Assembly (NCBI RefSeq): GCF_003269295.1
Contig: NZ_QLTT01000007.1
Coordinates: forward strand, 124,001-188,000
Reading direction: 5' to 3'
Source of the DNA: Lentzea atacamensis
GTDB lineage: Bacteria; Actinomycetota; Actinomycetes; Mycobacteriales; Pseudonocardiaceae
DNA length: 64,000 bases
The notes beneath the pieces were generated by a model, which worked only from the letters and a program-made list of their open reading frames with translations, was not told the origin of the DNA and did not search any database. This document shows, piece by piece, positions 1-8,391 of this stretch. Both the position numbers and the translations under genes were made by a program. Each line of letters opens with the position of its first letter. Within the stretch, counting starts at the first letter, position 1.

Positions 1-1226
1 TTGCCGCGGCGGCGGGCGTCGTCGTGCGGGTCGTGCAACGCCCACTGCCGCTTGCCGCGCGCTTTCGCCTGGCGCAGCGCGGCGTTCGCGCACCGCATGA
101 GCTCGGCCGCGGTCACGAACGCCGGCGGCCGGTCCACCACACCGATGCTCGCGGACAGCGCGATGCCGTGATCGTCCACAAAGGTCGCTTCGGCGAGCGT
201 CGCCTGGATCTCCTCGACGGTCGTGGTGACGTGGTCCGAGATCGTCATCATCGCGAACTCGTCGCCGCCGATCCTCGCGACCAAGGCTTTCTTCTCGGCG
301 GCGAGCGTGCCGAGCCGGCTCGCGACGATCTTGAGCAGCTTGTCGCCGGTCTCGTGGCCCAGCCCGTTGTTGACGACCGAGAACGCGTCCAAACCCAGGT
401 GGTACAACGTGATCGCGTCGTTGCCGAGCCGTCGCTCGACCTGCGTGATGAAGTGCTGGCGGTTCGACAGCCCTGTCAGGGAGTCGTGCAGCAGCTGGTG
501 GTCGAGGCTGCGTTGCAGCAGGTGCAGCTCGCTGATGTCCTCGACCATCGTCACGTGGTGCGTCGGCTCGCCGTCCGCGTCGCGCAGCAACGAGGCCGCG
601 AGGTGTACCCACACCGGCTCGCCGTCCTCGCGGATCAGCTTGCGCTGGTCGCGGAACCTGTCGACGTGGCCTGCGCGCACCTTCCGGTAGGAGCCCGCGA
701 GCGCGGCCCTGTCCTCCGGGTGGAAGAAGTCGATCAGCTCCCGCCCGATGAGCTCGGTGCCCGCCCTCAGCCCCACGATCTCGGCGAGCGTGTCGTTGGC
801 CTCGACGCACCTGCCGTCGAAGTCGATGATCACGATGCCCAGCGCGGAGGACGCGAACACCTCCTGGAACCGAGCCTGGCTCACCTTCAGCGTGCGCTCG
901 ACCCGCTGCTTGGCCCGCACGATCGCGACCTTGATCTGCTCCTGCTGGTCGAACGCGTCCATCCGCATGTAGTGCGCGTACGCGGAGCTCAAGCGGGCGA
1001 GCAGCGGCAGCTCGAACGTGGGAAAGAGAACCTCGATCGTGGCACGCAACGAGTCGGGGCCGGTTGCGTGCAGTGACACCAATCTATCGGCTACCGATTC
1101 AGGTGACTCAGGCAGCTCCACCAGCGAATCGAGCAGCGCCTGCTCGATTTCGGCGTGGGACAGCGGGATGTACGCGGTCGACGTCAGCGCGTGCATCCAG
1201 CGGGCGGCGAGCTCCGGAAGTTCCAT
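1..1226 (-). CDS. PAS-GGDEF diguanylate cyclase, 3' end beyond the window
   Basis: Read on the minus strand from an ATG at 1226, the frame stays open for 408 codons to the left edge, so the C-terminus is missing. An N-terminal helical region of about 100 residues is followed by a PAS domain (about residues 108-230) and a GGDEF domain (about 245-400). The intact motif I-GGDEF is at residues 320-324, so the protein should make cyclic di-GMP from two GTP. No RxxD inhibitory site is visible at the usual spacing before the motif, so product inhibition may be weak. Actinomycete proteins of this build often continue into an EAL phosphodiesterase domain; whether this one does cannot be seen. The sensory ligand of the PAS domain is unknown. 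Confidence 0.85.
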   Translation of the reverse strand, partial: MELPELAARWMHALTSTAYIPLSHAEIEQALLDSLVELPESPESVADRLVSLHATGPDSLRATIEVLFPTFELPLLARLSSAYAHYMRMDAFDQQEQIKVAIVRAKQRVERTLKVSQARFQEVFASSALGIVIIDFDGRCVEANDTLAEIVGLRAGTELIGRELIDFFHPEDRAALAGSYRKVRAGHVDRFRDQRKLIREDGEPVWVHLAASLLRDADGEPTHHVTMVEDISELHLLQRSLDHQLLHDSLTGLSNRQHFITQVERRLGNDAITLYHLGLDAFSVVNNGLGHETGDKLLKIVASRLGTLAAEKKALVARIGGDEFAMMTISDHVTTTVEEIQATLAEATFVDDHGIALSASIGVVDRPPAFVTAAELMRCANAALRQAKARGKRQWALHDPHDDARRRG

Positions 1227-1291
1227 TCTGTGTGCAGAGCGTACGGAATAGCCGCCCCCTGGCCAACATGAGCGAGGGCTCTGGATCTTCG

Positions 1292-2095
1292 CTAGGCCTT
1301 GCGGCCGACAGCCGCGTAGATGCCCGCCTTGTCCGGATCGTCGGTGTTCGTGCCCTCCGGCCGCCACAGGGGCAGCGGCACGATGCCCGGCTCGACCACG
1401 TCGAACCCGTCGAAGAGCCCTTCGATCTCCTGCTTCGTGCGCGGAAACATCGGGTTCTGGCTCTTCTTCATGACCTCGACCACGCCGGCCATCTCCTCGG
1501 GCTGCAGGTCCTGGGTGAACTGCGAGAACGCCAGGTAGCTGCCGGAAGGCACGGCATCGCGGTAGGTGGCCACGACCGCGCGCGGATCCGCCTCCGGGGG
1601 CACGAAGTGGAAGACGCCCACGGTCAGCACGCCGACGGGCTGCGTGAAGTCGATGAGATCGCTCTCCTGCGCGGCCTTCAGCACGGTGACCGGCTTGGTC
1701 ATGTCTTCCTGAATGATCGTCGCGTGCGCGTCGCCCTCCAGGATGAGCTGGCTGTGCGCGACCGCGACCTCCTCGAAGTCCACGTACACGACGCGGGTGT
1801 CCGGGTCGGCCTTCTGCGCGATCTCGTGCACGTTGCCGACCGTCGGGATGCCGGAGCCGAGGTCGAGGAACTGCCGGATGCCGTTGTCCATCATGAACAG
1901 CACGGCCCGGCGCAGGAACGCCCTGTTCAGCCGCGCGATCGTGCGCGCGTTCGGCTGTGCCTGCAGGAACTTCTCGGCCAGTGCCCGGTCCGCCGCGAAG
2001 TTGTGCCCGCCGCCGAGCAGGTAGTCGTAGAGGCGAGCAGCGCTCGGTTTTCCGGTGTCGAGGCCTTCAGGAACCCAGCTCAACCGTTCAGACAT
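1292..2095 (-). CDS. SAM-dependent methyltransferase of the DUF574 family
   Basis: A 267-residue protein with the FLDLGSG nucleotide-binding loop near residue 80, followed by VVYVDFEEVAV, the usual acidic end of strand 2. The N-terminal segment PSAARLYDYLLGG is typical of the actinomycete S-adenosyl methyltransferase family PF04672 (DUF574), which is strongly expanded in Streptomyces and relatives. I chose ATG 2095 over the upstream GTG at 2101, which adds only two residues. Substrates of this family are mostly unknown and nothing in the context fixes one. It is transcribed away from the MarR gene, with a roughly 175-bp divergent promoter region between them. Confidence 0.8.
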   Translation of the reverse strand: MSERLSWVPEGLDTGKPSAARLYDYLLGGGHNFAADRALAEKFLQAQPNARTIARLNRAFLRRAVLFMMDNGIRQFLDLGSGIPTVGNVHEIAQKADPDTRVVYVDFEEVAVAHSQLILEGDAHATIIQEDMTKPVTVLKAAQESDLIDFTQPVGVLTVGVFHFVPPEADPRAVVATYRDAVPSGSYLAFSQFTQDLQPEEMAGVVEVMKKSQNPMFPRTKQEIEGLFDGFDVVEPGIVPLPLWRPEGTNTDDPDKAGIYAAVGRKA

Positions 2096-2236
2096 GGCCA
2101 CAGGCTACTGATGTGCCACACGGGTGCGGCAGGGGTGTAGCCCCTTTTTGGCCCATCGGAATCCGCTTCGGTCACTGGAAAGCGTGAATTGTCGCAATGA
2201 TCCGCGGGACCCGGTACGGGGCCGCGATCCTGCCCA

Positions 2237-2266
2237 TTGGGACGGGTACTGCCGCGAACGTAAGAT
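2237..2266 (+). promoter_or_regulatory. Probable sigma-70-like promoter of the marR-fluC operon
   Basis: TTGGGA at 2237-2242 and TAAGAT at 2261-2266 are separated by 18 bp. The marR ATG begins only 7 bases after the -10 element, so the transcript would be leaderless or nearly so, which is common in actinomycetes. No Shine-Dalgarno sequence is visible before the ATG, which agrees with this. Inferred from sequence only. Confidence 0.45.
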
Positions 2267-2272
2267 TTCCGC

Positions 2273-2713
2273 ATGTCAGACGAAGCCCGCACGCTCACCG
2301 ACGTCGTGACTCGCCTGCGCCGGGCGTTGCGGACGAGCATCCGGGCGGACTGGCCGTGGGAGTCCCTGCCGATGGCGCAGGTGGAGCTGCTGCAAACCCT
2401 CGCGGAACGCCCGCCGATGAAGGTCGGCGACCTCGCCGCGGTGCTTCGTCTCGCCCCCAACACCGTCTCCGGCCTGGTGTCGCAGCTGATCGACTCGGGC
2501 CTCGTCGTCCGTGGCGCGGACCTCAGGGACAGGCGGGTGGCGCGGCTGTCCGTCTCATCTCGTGGACACGAACAGCTCCTCGTCTGGCAGCGTGAGCACG
2601 AGAAGAGAATCGGGTCCGCCCTGTCGAAGCTGGAGCCCTCGGAGCGCGAGGACGTCGTGCGCGCGCTGAAGGCCTTGGAACACCTGGTTGAGCACCTTGC
2701 CGAACCAACCTGA
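2273..2713 (+). CDS. MarR-family transcriptional regulator
   Basis: A 146-residue winged-helix protein. The segment MKVGDLAAVLRLAPNTVSGLVSQLIDSGLV is the MarR helix-turn-helix, and the following RDRRVARL stretch is the beta wing. It overlaps the next gene (fluC1) by 26 bp, so the two are translationally coupled, and a third gene overlaps fluC1 by 4 bp. A regulator at the head of a fluoride-channel operon suggests it controls its own operon, but fluoride sensing by a MarR protein would be new. The usual fluoride riboswitch is not apparent upstream. Family assignment is firm; the ligand is unknown. Confidence 0.88.
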   Translation: MSDEARTLTDVVTRLRRALRTSIRADWPWESLPMAQVELLQTLAERPPMKVGDLAAVLRLAPNTVSGLVSQLIDSGLVVRGADLRDRRVARLSVSSRGHEQLLVWQREHEKRIGSALSKLEPSEREDVVRALKALEHLVEHLAEPT

Positions 2714-3068
2714 CCCGATCGACCCCGACGTCGACCTGCACGTCCCGGCCCAGCGTCAGGAGCTCCACCTGCCGTTCGTGGCGCTGGTGTCCTTGGGTGG
2801 CGGGCTCGGCGGCGTCGCGCGCTACGGCTTGTCGTCGGCCGTGCCGGGTGCGTGGGGGTTGTTCATGATCAACCTGCTGGGCTCGTTTCTCATCGGTGTG
2901 CTGATGGGACTCGTCCCGAAGCCGTTGGTGCGGGCGTTCTTCGGAGTCGGCCTGCTGGGAGGGTTCACGACCTTCTCGTCGTACGCGGCGTCGTGGTCGT
3001 GGGCTCTGTTGGCCACACCGGTTTGTGCTGTGCTGGCAGCGTTTCTCGGGCTGCGGGTGACGCGATGA
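2688..3068 (+). CDS. crcB1: Fluoride ion channel subunit FluC/CrcB, first copy
   Basis: A 126-residue small membrane protein with four hydrophobic helices. Family hallmarks are visible: GGxLGGVARYGL in helix 1, INLLGSFLIG in helix 2 (the conserved asparagine), and GGFTTFSSY in the broken helix 3 that lines the fluoride pore. FluC works as an antiparallel dual-topology dimer; actinobacteria often encode two subunits in tandem that pair as a heterodimer. The start used is TTG 2688 inside marR; TTG 2697 is an alternative. A polar N-terminal extension of about 28 residues precedes the first helix. It overlaps the second subunit by 4 bp (ATGA). Confidence 0.9.
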   Translation: MSTLPNQPDPIDPDVDLHVPAQRQELHLPFVALVSLGGGLGGVARYGLSSAVPGAWGLFMINLLGSFLIGVLMGLVPKPLVRAFFGVGLLGGFTTFSSYAASWSWALLATPVCAVLAAFLGLRVTR

Positions 3069-3403
3069 CCGTGCTCGCGGTTTTCCTCGGTGCTGCCCTG
3101 GGTGCTCCTTGCCGCTACCTGCTCGACCGGTTCGTGCAGTCACGGCACTCGTCGGACTTCCCGTGGGGCACCTTGACGGTGAACGTCGTGGGGTGCTTCC
3201 TCATCGGGTTTGTCGTTGGCACGTCCTGGATGCCGTTGCTCGGGGTGGGGTTCTGCGGCGGGCTCACGACGTACTCGACGTTCAGCTACGAGACGGTGAA
3301 GCTGCTGGAGACGCAGAAGTACCGCGCGGCACTGCTGAACGTGGTGGTCAGCGTGGTGCTCGGGATCGGCGCGGCGTCGCTGGGGCTGGCCTTGTCGCGC
3401 TGA
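3065..3403 (+). CDS. crcB2: Fluoride ion channel subunit FluC/CrcB, second copy
   Basis: A 112-residue protein, four helices. It shows GAPCRYLLD in helix 1, VNVVGCFLIGF in helix 2 and GGLTTYSTFSYE in the broken helix 3, matching the family's Asn and Phe-box pattern. Its ATG overlaps the stop of crcB1 (ATGA), so both subunits are made together, as expected for a heterodimeric exporter that protects enolase and pyrophosphatase from fluoride. The last 56 bp overlap, tail to tail, the 3' end of the NACHT gene on the other strand, which is unusually deep for convergent genes. Confidence 0.92.
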   Translation: MTVLAVFLGAALGAPCRYLLDRFVQSRHSSDFPWGTLTVNVVGCFLIGFVVGTSWMPLLGVGFCGGLTTYSTFSYETVKLLETQKYRAALLNVVVSVVLGIGAASLGLALSR

Positions 3404-6017
3404 CGCTCCCCGCCAGCCAGTTCTTGAGGAACGTGTCCACCTCGGGCGGGAACGAGGCTCGTGCCAGCCACCGCAACGCCTCGCTCTTGCCTCTCCAGTT
3501 GCGCCTGCCCGCCATGAGCGCGGCGGGGACGGGCGTCCACTGAGTGCTCACGTTGTCGTGGAACAGCAACTCCGCGAACGGGAGTGCCAACATCACCGCG
3601 AGTGCATCGGTCTTCTTCGGGTTTTGCTGGATCTTCGTGACCGACAGGAAGGCGAAGTCGGTCACGTTGGCCCATGGCGTGGCGCACTCCGTGATCGCGC
3701 TGGCGACGGCGTCTCTCGAAGCGGTGTCGACCAGCGTGGTTTCCTGTCCCAGCAACTCCTCGGCCAAGCTGACCGCACGGACGAGGCCGTAGCCGTATCC
3801 GACGTAGAGCGCGGCCACACCGAACTTCTGAACGATGTTCCGCAGCGCAGCGGGGTCGTCGCGGGAGCCGACTGCGCCCCAGGCTGCGTGCCGGCGCAGT
3901 TCGGCCATGCGGTCCTGGTACCGGGTCAGCAGCCGCGGCCGAGCTTCTCGCCACCACTCGTGATCCCCGGATGGGTAGCCGGGGTGGTGCTCCAGAAGTT
4001 GCGCCGCCGCTTCGTCTCCGTTTTCGATCTTGTGGCTGAGCAGTTCCACGATGGTCTGCGCCACGGCGGGAACGTTCGCGGGCGCGGCGAAGTACATGCA
4101 GCTGAACAGTGCTCCGTCGACGAACATCAAGTCCGCTGGCCGGTAGAGCGCCCGCTTGGTGATCGGGTATTCCAGCGTGGTGAGCAACGCCGCCTTGGTG
4201 ATCAAGCGGACGACGCGGGTACTGGGGTGCATGTGCCGCAACGCCCTGGCGGCGAAGTTGAGACCGTCCCGCTGGACCGCCTCGGTCAGCAGTTCGTCGA
4301 CGCCGTCCTCGACGTTGCGGTCGTACAGCTGCAAGGCGATCTGCGCGACCACCTCCCACTGGTTGATGTGCGGCAGTAGCGCGGTCCACAGCTCCTCGGC
4401 CGTCCGGTGGGTGCGGACGAGGTGTTCCGCGGCGAAGTACTCGAGGAACGTTCGGTGGGTGAAGCCGAACAGCGGCTCGGTGCGCGTGGTGCCGACATCG
4501 GTGAGGATCCACGCCCGCCCGGTGCAGAACCCGAGAAACTGCTCGGCGGTCGCGACGGACTCGTCGTGATCGTCCAGCTTGGCTTCCAGATACCTGGTGA
4601 GCGTCGCTACGATCCTGGTTCGTGGCAACGGCCTTCCCGACTCGGGCGCCGTGAACATCTGCCAGGCGAGGTACTGCACGGCGCCACGCAACCGGCCGTG
4701 GAACCTGAGCGGCAACTCGATGCCGCGTTTCGTGTCCCATTGCTCGAACAGCATCAACGCGCACCGCTCGTACACCTGGGCCATGTTGCGCGGCAGGTAC
4801 CTGTCGCTGGAGTACATGGCGCACAGCAACGACAACAGCAACGGGTTGCTGCGCAACTCGGGGATGGGTTCGCTGTCCTGCATGAACGAGAGGGACAGCC
4901 GCTCGCGGTCCGCGGGTGAGGTGGCTTCGTCCAGTACGAACCAGCGCTGCACGTACTCCGCGACCTGGTGCTCGTCGAACTGGCGGATGTCGGCCTGTGC
5001 GAACAGGTCCTGGCTCAGCGGGGCCTCGTCGTAGCCGATCTTCCGCGCGGTGACGAGGATCGGTACGAGTGGGTGGAGGTGGGCGAACCCTTCGACCAGC
5101 GCCACGACTCGGCGGCGTAGTGCTGTCTGCACGAGCTCGTCCAGTCCGTCCAGCACCACGACGGCGCGACCGGTGCGGAGCAGGTACTCGACGCCGTCCC
5201 GTGGTGGCTTCACGTTGTAGGGCGCCAGGCACACCTTGTCGAGGTAGTGCAGGAGATCGTGGCCGCCTTCGTGGAACGACTCGGTGAACTCCCGCAGCAC
5301 CACCAGGAACGGCACACGACCCGAGTCGTCGCTCGCGATGTCGTGCGCGAGTTTGGCCGCCATCGTCGACTTCCCGGCGCCGGGATCACCGATGACGACC
5401 GTGCGGTCGCCGGGTGCTCCCGGGTTCGGCGTCTTCGTCGCTGCGAGCGTGGGTGGAACGTAAAGCTCGTCGTAGCGCGCGGCCCTGCTGACGCCGAGGT
5501 GAGGCAGCCGGATCTTGTTGTGCAGAGCGGTGACTTGGCTGCGCATACGTGCCGCGAAACCGTGGAACTCGGCAACAGACCTGAGCCTGCCGAGCAGACG
5601 ACCCGTCGCCGTCGCAGCGGCGAGCAGGTCGTTCTCGTCGACGACGACGCCGTGGGTGCTGTACCACGACACGACCTCGTCGCAGGCCGCGAGCAGCAAC
5701 CGGTGGACGGCACCGGTGGTCCGGGTGAGCAGGTCGCCCGACAGCCCGGCGAGCCGAAGCCCCTGGTGCAGCTGCTCCTCCACCTCCGCGCCGGCGGCGC
5801 GCTGGACGCGGACCTGGGTGACCACGGCGGCGAAGTCGGGAGAGTCGAGGTAGGCGGACAGCTTGTCCGCCTCGGTACCGAGGTCCTGCAGCAGCTCCTC
5901 GGTCTCCTGGGTCGGAAACGGCGCCCGGCCTCGGTACCGGGTGCTCACGAGACGCTTCGAGAGCTGGTCGCTCACATCGACGACGACCCGGATGACTGCA
6001 GACTCGATGCTCGCCAT
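3348..6017 (-). CDS. NACHT-domain P-loop NTPase, possible anti-phage defence protein
   Basis: An 889-residue protein with a central NACHT NTPase. The Walker A motif GDPGAGKST is at residues 210-218, and Walker B VVVLDGLDEL at 286-295 has the two acidic residues typical of NACHT. A sensor-like LVTARKIGY and a winged-helix-like FGFTHRTFLEYFAAEHLV follow, a segment conserved in bacterial NACHT modules. The N-terminal 190 residues are helical with no recognised effector domain. The C-terminal 350 residues have no obvious LRR, WD or TPR repeats. Bacterial NACHT (bNACHT) proteins are STAND-type NTPases, several shown to protect against phage. The function here is inferred from domain only. Its neighbours do not form a classic defence island. 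The gene ends inside crcB2. Confidence 0.8.
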   Translation of the reverse strand: MASIESAVIRVVVDVSDQLSKRLVSTRYRGRAPFPTQETEELLQDLGTEADKLSAYLDSPDFAAVVTQVRVQRAAGAEVEEQLHQGLRLAGLSGDLLTRTTGAVHRLLLAACDEVVSWYSTHGVVVDENDLLAAATATGRLLGRLRSVAEFHGFAARMRSQVTALHNKIRLPHLGVSRAARYDELYVPPTLAATKTPNPGAPGDRTVVIGDPGAGKSTMAAKLAHDIASDDSGRVPFLVVLREFTESFHEGGHDLLHYLDKVCLAPYNVKPPRDGVEYLLRTGRAVVVLDGLDELVQTALRRRVVALVEGFAHLHPLVPILVTARKIGYDEAPLSQDLFAQADIRQFDEHQVAEYVQRWFVLDEATSPADRERLSLSFMQDSEPIPELRSNPLLLSLLCAMYSSDRYLPRNMAQVYERCALMLFEQWDTKRGIELPLRFHGRLRGAVQYLAWQMFTAPESGRPLPRTRIVATLTRYLEAKLDDHDESVATAEQFLGFCTGRAWILTDVGTTRTEPLFGFTHRTFLEYFAAEHLVRTHRTAEELWTALLPHINQWEVVAQIALQLYDRNVEDGVDELLTEAVQRDGLNFAARALRHMHPSTRVVRLITKAALLTTLEYPITKRALYRPADLMFVDGALFSCMYFAAPANVPAVAQTIVELLSHKIENGDEAAAQLLEHHPGYPSGDHEWWREARPRLLTRYQDRMAELRRHAAWGAVGSRDDPAALRNIVQKFGVAALYVGYGYGLVRAVSLAEELLGQETTLVDTASRDAVASAITECATPWANVTDFAFLSVTKIQQNPKKTDALAVMLALPFAELLFHDNVSTQWTPVPAALMAGRRNWRGKSEALRWLARASFPPEVDTFLKNWLAGSVSATRPAPATPRRSRAPR

Positions 6018-6033
6018 CCGGGTCTCCCGTTCG

Positions 6034-8301
6034 CTACGAAACGTCCTTCAGCCGGGATAGCACATCGGGCAGCGTTCCGGTGTGCACGACGCCGAGTCGT
6101 TGCGTGGCACGGGTCAGCGCGACGTACAGGTCCGACGCGCCGCGCGGCGACTCCTCCAGAATTCCCACCGGGTCGACGACCACGACCGAGTCGAACTCCA
6201 GACCCTTGGCGTCGGTCACCCCGAGCACCACGACCTGGGCCTCTTCCAGATCGTTGCCCATCGACGACCCCGGCACCGCCGAGACGATCGCCGAACCCAC
6301 CGGCTGCACCAGGGCGGCCGGCACGATCACCGCGATCTTGCCGTCGCCGACGGCCTCCACCTCGGAGGAGATCAGCCCCGGTACCTCGGACTCGAACGAC
6401 GGCACCCGCGCGACCCACGGCGGCACACCGGTCTCCCGCACGGACGTCGGCGGCACCAGGGAAGCGTCCACGGATGCGAGCACGTCCGAGGCCACCTCCA
6501 TGATCTCGGCCGGGGTGCGGTAGTTCACGGTGAGCTCGGTCAGGCGCCAGCGGTTCTGCACGTACGGCGACAGCACGGTGTCCCACGAGGTCGCGCCGCC
6601 GATGTCACCGGTCTGCGCGATGTCGCCGACGACCGTCATGGACTTGCTCGGGCAGCGGCGCATCAACGTGCGCCACGCCATCGCCGACAGCTCCTGGGCC
6701 TCGTCGACGATGATGTGACCGAACGTCCATGTGCGGTCCGCGGCGGCACGTTCCGCCGCGGTCTCGTAGCGGTCGACGCCGTGGCGCTCGGCGAGGCGGT
6801 AGGCGTCCATCAGGTCCGTGGCCATCAGGATCTCTGGGTCCGCGTCGTCCTCGAGGTCGAGGATGTCGAGGACGCCCTGGGCGTACTCGATCGCCTGGCG
6901 GCGCTGGCGTTCGGCGCGGGCCTTGGCCTCCGTGTCGTCCTCGCCCAGCAGTTCCGCCGCCTCGTCGAGCAGCGGCACGTCCGCCGGCGTCCAGTCGTCC
7001 GTGGTGCGCTGGAGCAGATCGCGTTCCTCGCGGGTGAACTTCGACATCGCGCGGTTGCGGCGCTTCGGGTTCGCGTACAGCTCGGACAGCAGCGAGAACG
7101 GCGTCAGCACCGGCCACAGCGACGAGATCGCGGCCTGGACCTCGTCGGACTCGCGGAGCTCGCGGCGGATGTCGTCCATGTCCGCCTTGTCCAGCAGGTG
7201 ACCGCCGAGCCGGCTCGCCACCATCCCCGCCAGCGTCGAGACGATCTCGCGGGCGAACGTGCGGCGGGCCTCGTTGTGCGGGCGGCGGGTCCGGCGCGCC
7301 CTGCCCCGCGCGTCGGAGATCGCGCGGCGGTCGAGGCGCAACACGTCGTTGTCGAAGCGGATGTCGACGAACGCGGGCGCCTCCTGGCGGTCCCGCACCG
7401 CCGCGGCGATCACGTCGGCCATCTGGATGCGGCCCTTGACCGCCGCCACCTCGGCGGACTCGCGGCCGGTGGCCGTCAGGCCGGGGTAGAGCTCACCGAC
7501 GGTGGACAACAGCACGCCCGTCTCACCCAGCGACGGCAGGACCTGACTGATGTACCGCAGGAACGTCGTGTTCGGGCCGACCACGAGAACGCCGCGTTTC
7601 GCCAGCTGCCGGCGGTGCGTGTACAGCAGGTACGCGGCACGGTGCAGGGCCACCGCGGTCTTGCCGGTGCCGGGACCGCCCTGCACCACGACGACGCCGT
7701 TCAGCTCGGACCGGATGATGATGTCCTGCTCGGCCTGGATCGTCGCGACGATGTCGCTCATCTGGCCGGTGCGCGACTCGTTCAGCGCGGCCAGCAGGGT
7801 CGCCTCGCCGGTCAGGCCCTCGTTGCGGGACGGCTCGACCGAGTTGATGTCGAGCACCTCGTCGTCGAGGCCGATGACCTTGCGCGAACGGGTGCGCAGG
7901 TGCCGGCGGCGCCGGACGCCGTCGGGGGAGGCCGCGGTCGCGAGGTAGAACGGCCTGGCGGCGGGTGCCCGCCAGTCCATCAGCAGCGGCTCGTATTCCT
8001 TGTCCTCGTCGAAGAGACCGATTCGGCCGATGTAGAAGCGGTCACCGTTGTGGAAATCGAGCCGCCCGAACGCGAGTCCGTTCTCCACCGCGCTGTACTG
8101 AGCCAATTGATCCGTGTACATCGCGACGGAGGTGTCGCGCTCGGACCGCATCTGGTGCGTGCCGCCGGTTTGTCGCAACGATTGTGCGAGTCGTTTCGAC
8201 GTCTGTTCGCGGAGGTCGTCGAGCCGGCCGTACAACATGGCCACGTATTCCTGCTCCGGCTCCATTTCGGCGAGCCGGAGGTCATCGGAGGGGCTTGACA
8301 A
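6034..8301 (-). CDS. helR: HelR/HelD-type UvrD-like helicase, RNA polymerase recycling factor
   Basis: A 755-residue superfamily 1 ATPase. The N-terminus is a coiled coil (residues 12-70), then comes FHNGDRFYIGRIGLFDED and the LLMDWRAP block found in HelD proteins. Walker A GGPGTGKT is at 208-215 and IIVDEAQEL (Walker B) near 530; the C-terminal helicase motif DSVVVVDPVGI and YVALTRATQRLGV complete the fold. HelD-like proteins remove stalled RNA polymerase from DNA; the actinomycete HelR branch also dislodges rifamycin and gives resistance. Which branch this is cannot be settled by eye. I use TTG 8301, preceded by AATGAGGC; ATG 8265 is an alternative. No canonical rifamycin-associated element lies upstream. 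Confidence 0.8.
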   Translation of the reverse strand: MSSPSDDLRLAEMEPEQEYVAMLYGRLDDLREQTSKRLAQSLRQTGGTHQMRSERDTSVAMYTDQLAQYSAVENGLAFGRLDFHNGDRFYIGRIGLFDEDKEYEPLLMDWRAPAARPFYLATAASPDGVRRRRHLRTRSRKVIGLDDEVLDINSVEPSRNEGLTGEATLLAALNESRTGQMSDIVATIQAEQDIIIRSELNGVVVVQGGPGTGKTAVALHRAAYLLYTHRRQLAKRGVLVVGPNTTFLRYISQVLPSLGETGVLLSTVGELYPGLTATGRESAEVAAVKGRIQMADVIAAAVRDRQEAPAFVDIRFDNDVLRLDRRAISDARGRARRTRRPHNEARRTFAREIVSTLAGMVASRLGGHLLDKADMDDIRRELRESDEVQAAISSLWPVLTPFSLLSELYANPKRRNRAMSKFTREERDLLQRTTDDWTPADVPLLDEAAELLGEDDTEAKARAERQRRQAIEYAQGVLDILDLEDDADPEILMATDLMDAYRLAERHGVDRYETAAERAAADRTWTFGHIIVDEAQELSAMAWRTLMRRCPSKSMTVVGDIAQTGDIGGATSWDTVLSPYVQNRWRLTELTVNYRTPAEIMEVASDVLASVDASLVPPTSVRETGVPPWVARVPSFESEVPGLISSEVEAVGDGKIAVIVPAALVQPVGSAIVSAVPGSSMGNDLEEAQVVVLGVTDAKGLEFDSVVVVDPVGILEESPRGASDLYVALTRATQRLGVVHTGTLPDVLSRLKDVS

Positions 8302-8391
8302 CTTGCCTCATTTCTCGATACTGTGGCCTATCAGGTTTCGGCCTGTTAGACCCATTCCTGCCCGCGCCGGGTTCGCGTGAGCGCAGACTGT

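Noticed and set aside
24..1076. Long plus-strand open frames over the first kilobase
   Set aside because: They are the reverse strand of the PAS-GGDEF gene; composition is Arg/Val/Leu-rich without any recognisable domain, while the minus frame contains an intact GGDEF motif.
2102..2272. Fluoride riboswitch before the marR-crcB operon
   Set aside because: The characteristic conserved pseudoknot sequence was not seen, and the apparent promoter leaves no room for a leader.
8290..8309. Possible rifamycin-associated element at the helR start
   Set aside because: GGGGCTTG is followed by ACAA and CTTGCCTC, a direct-like rather than inverted second arm, and it overlaps the start codon; the canonical palindrome is absent.
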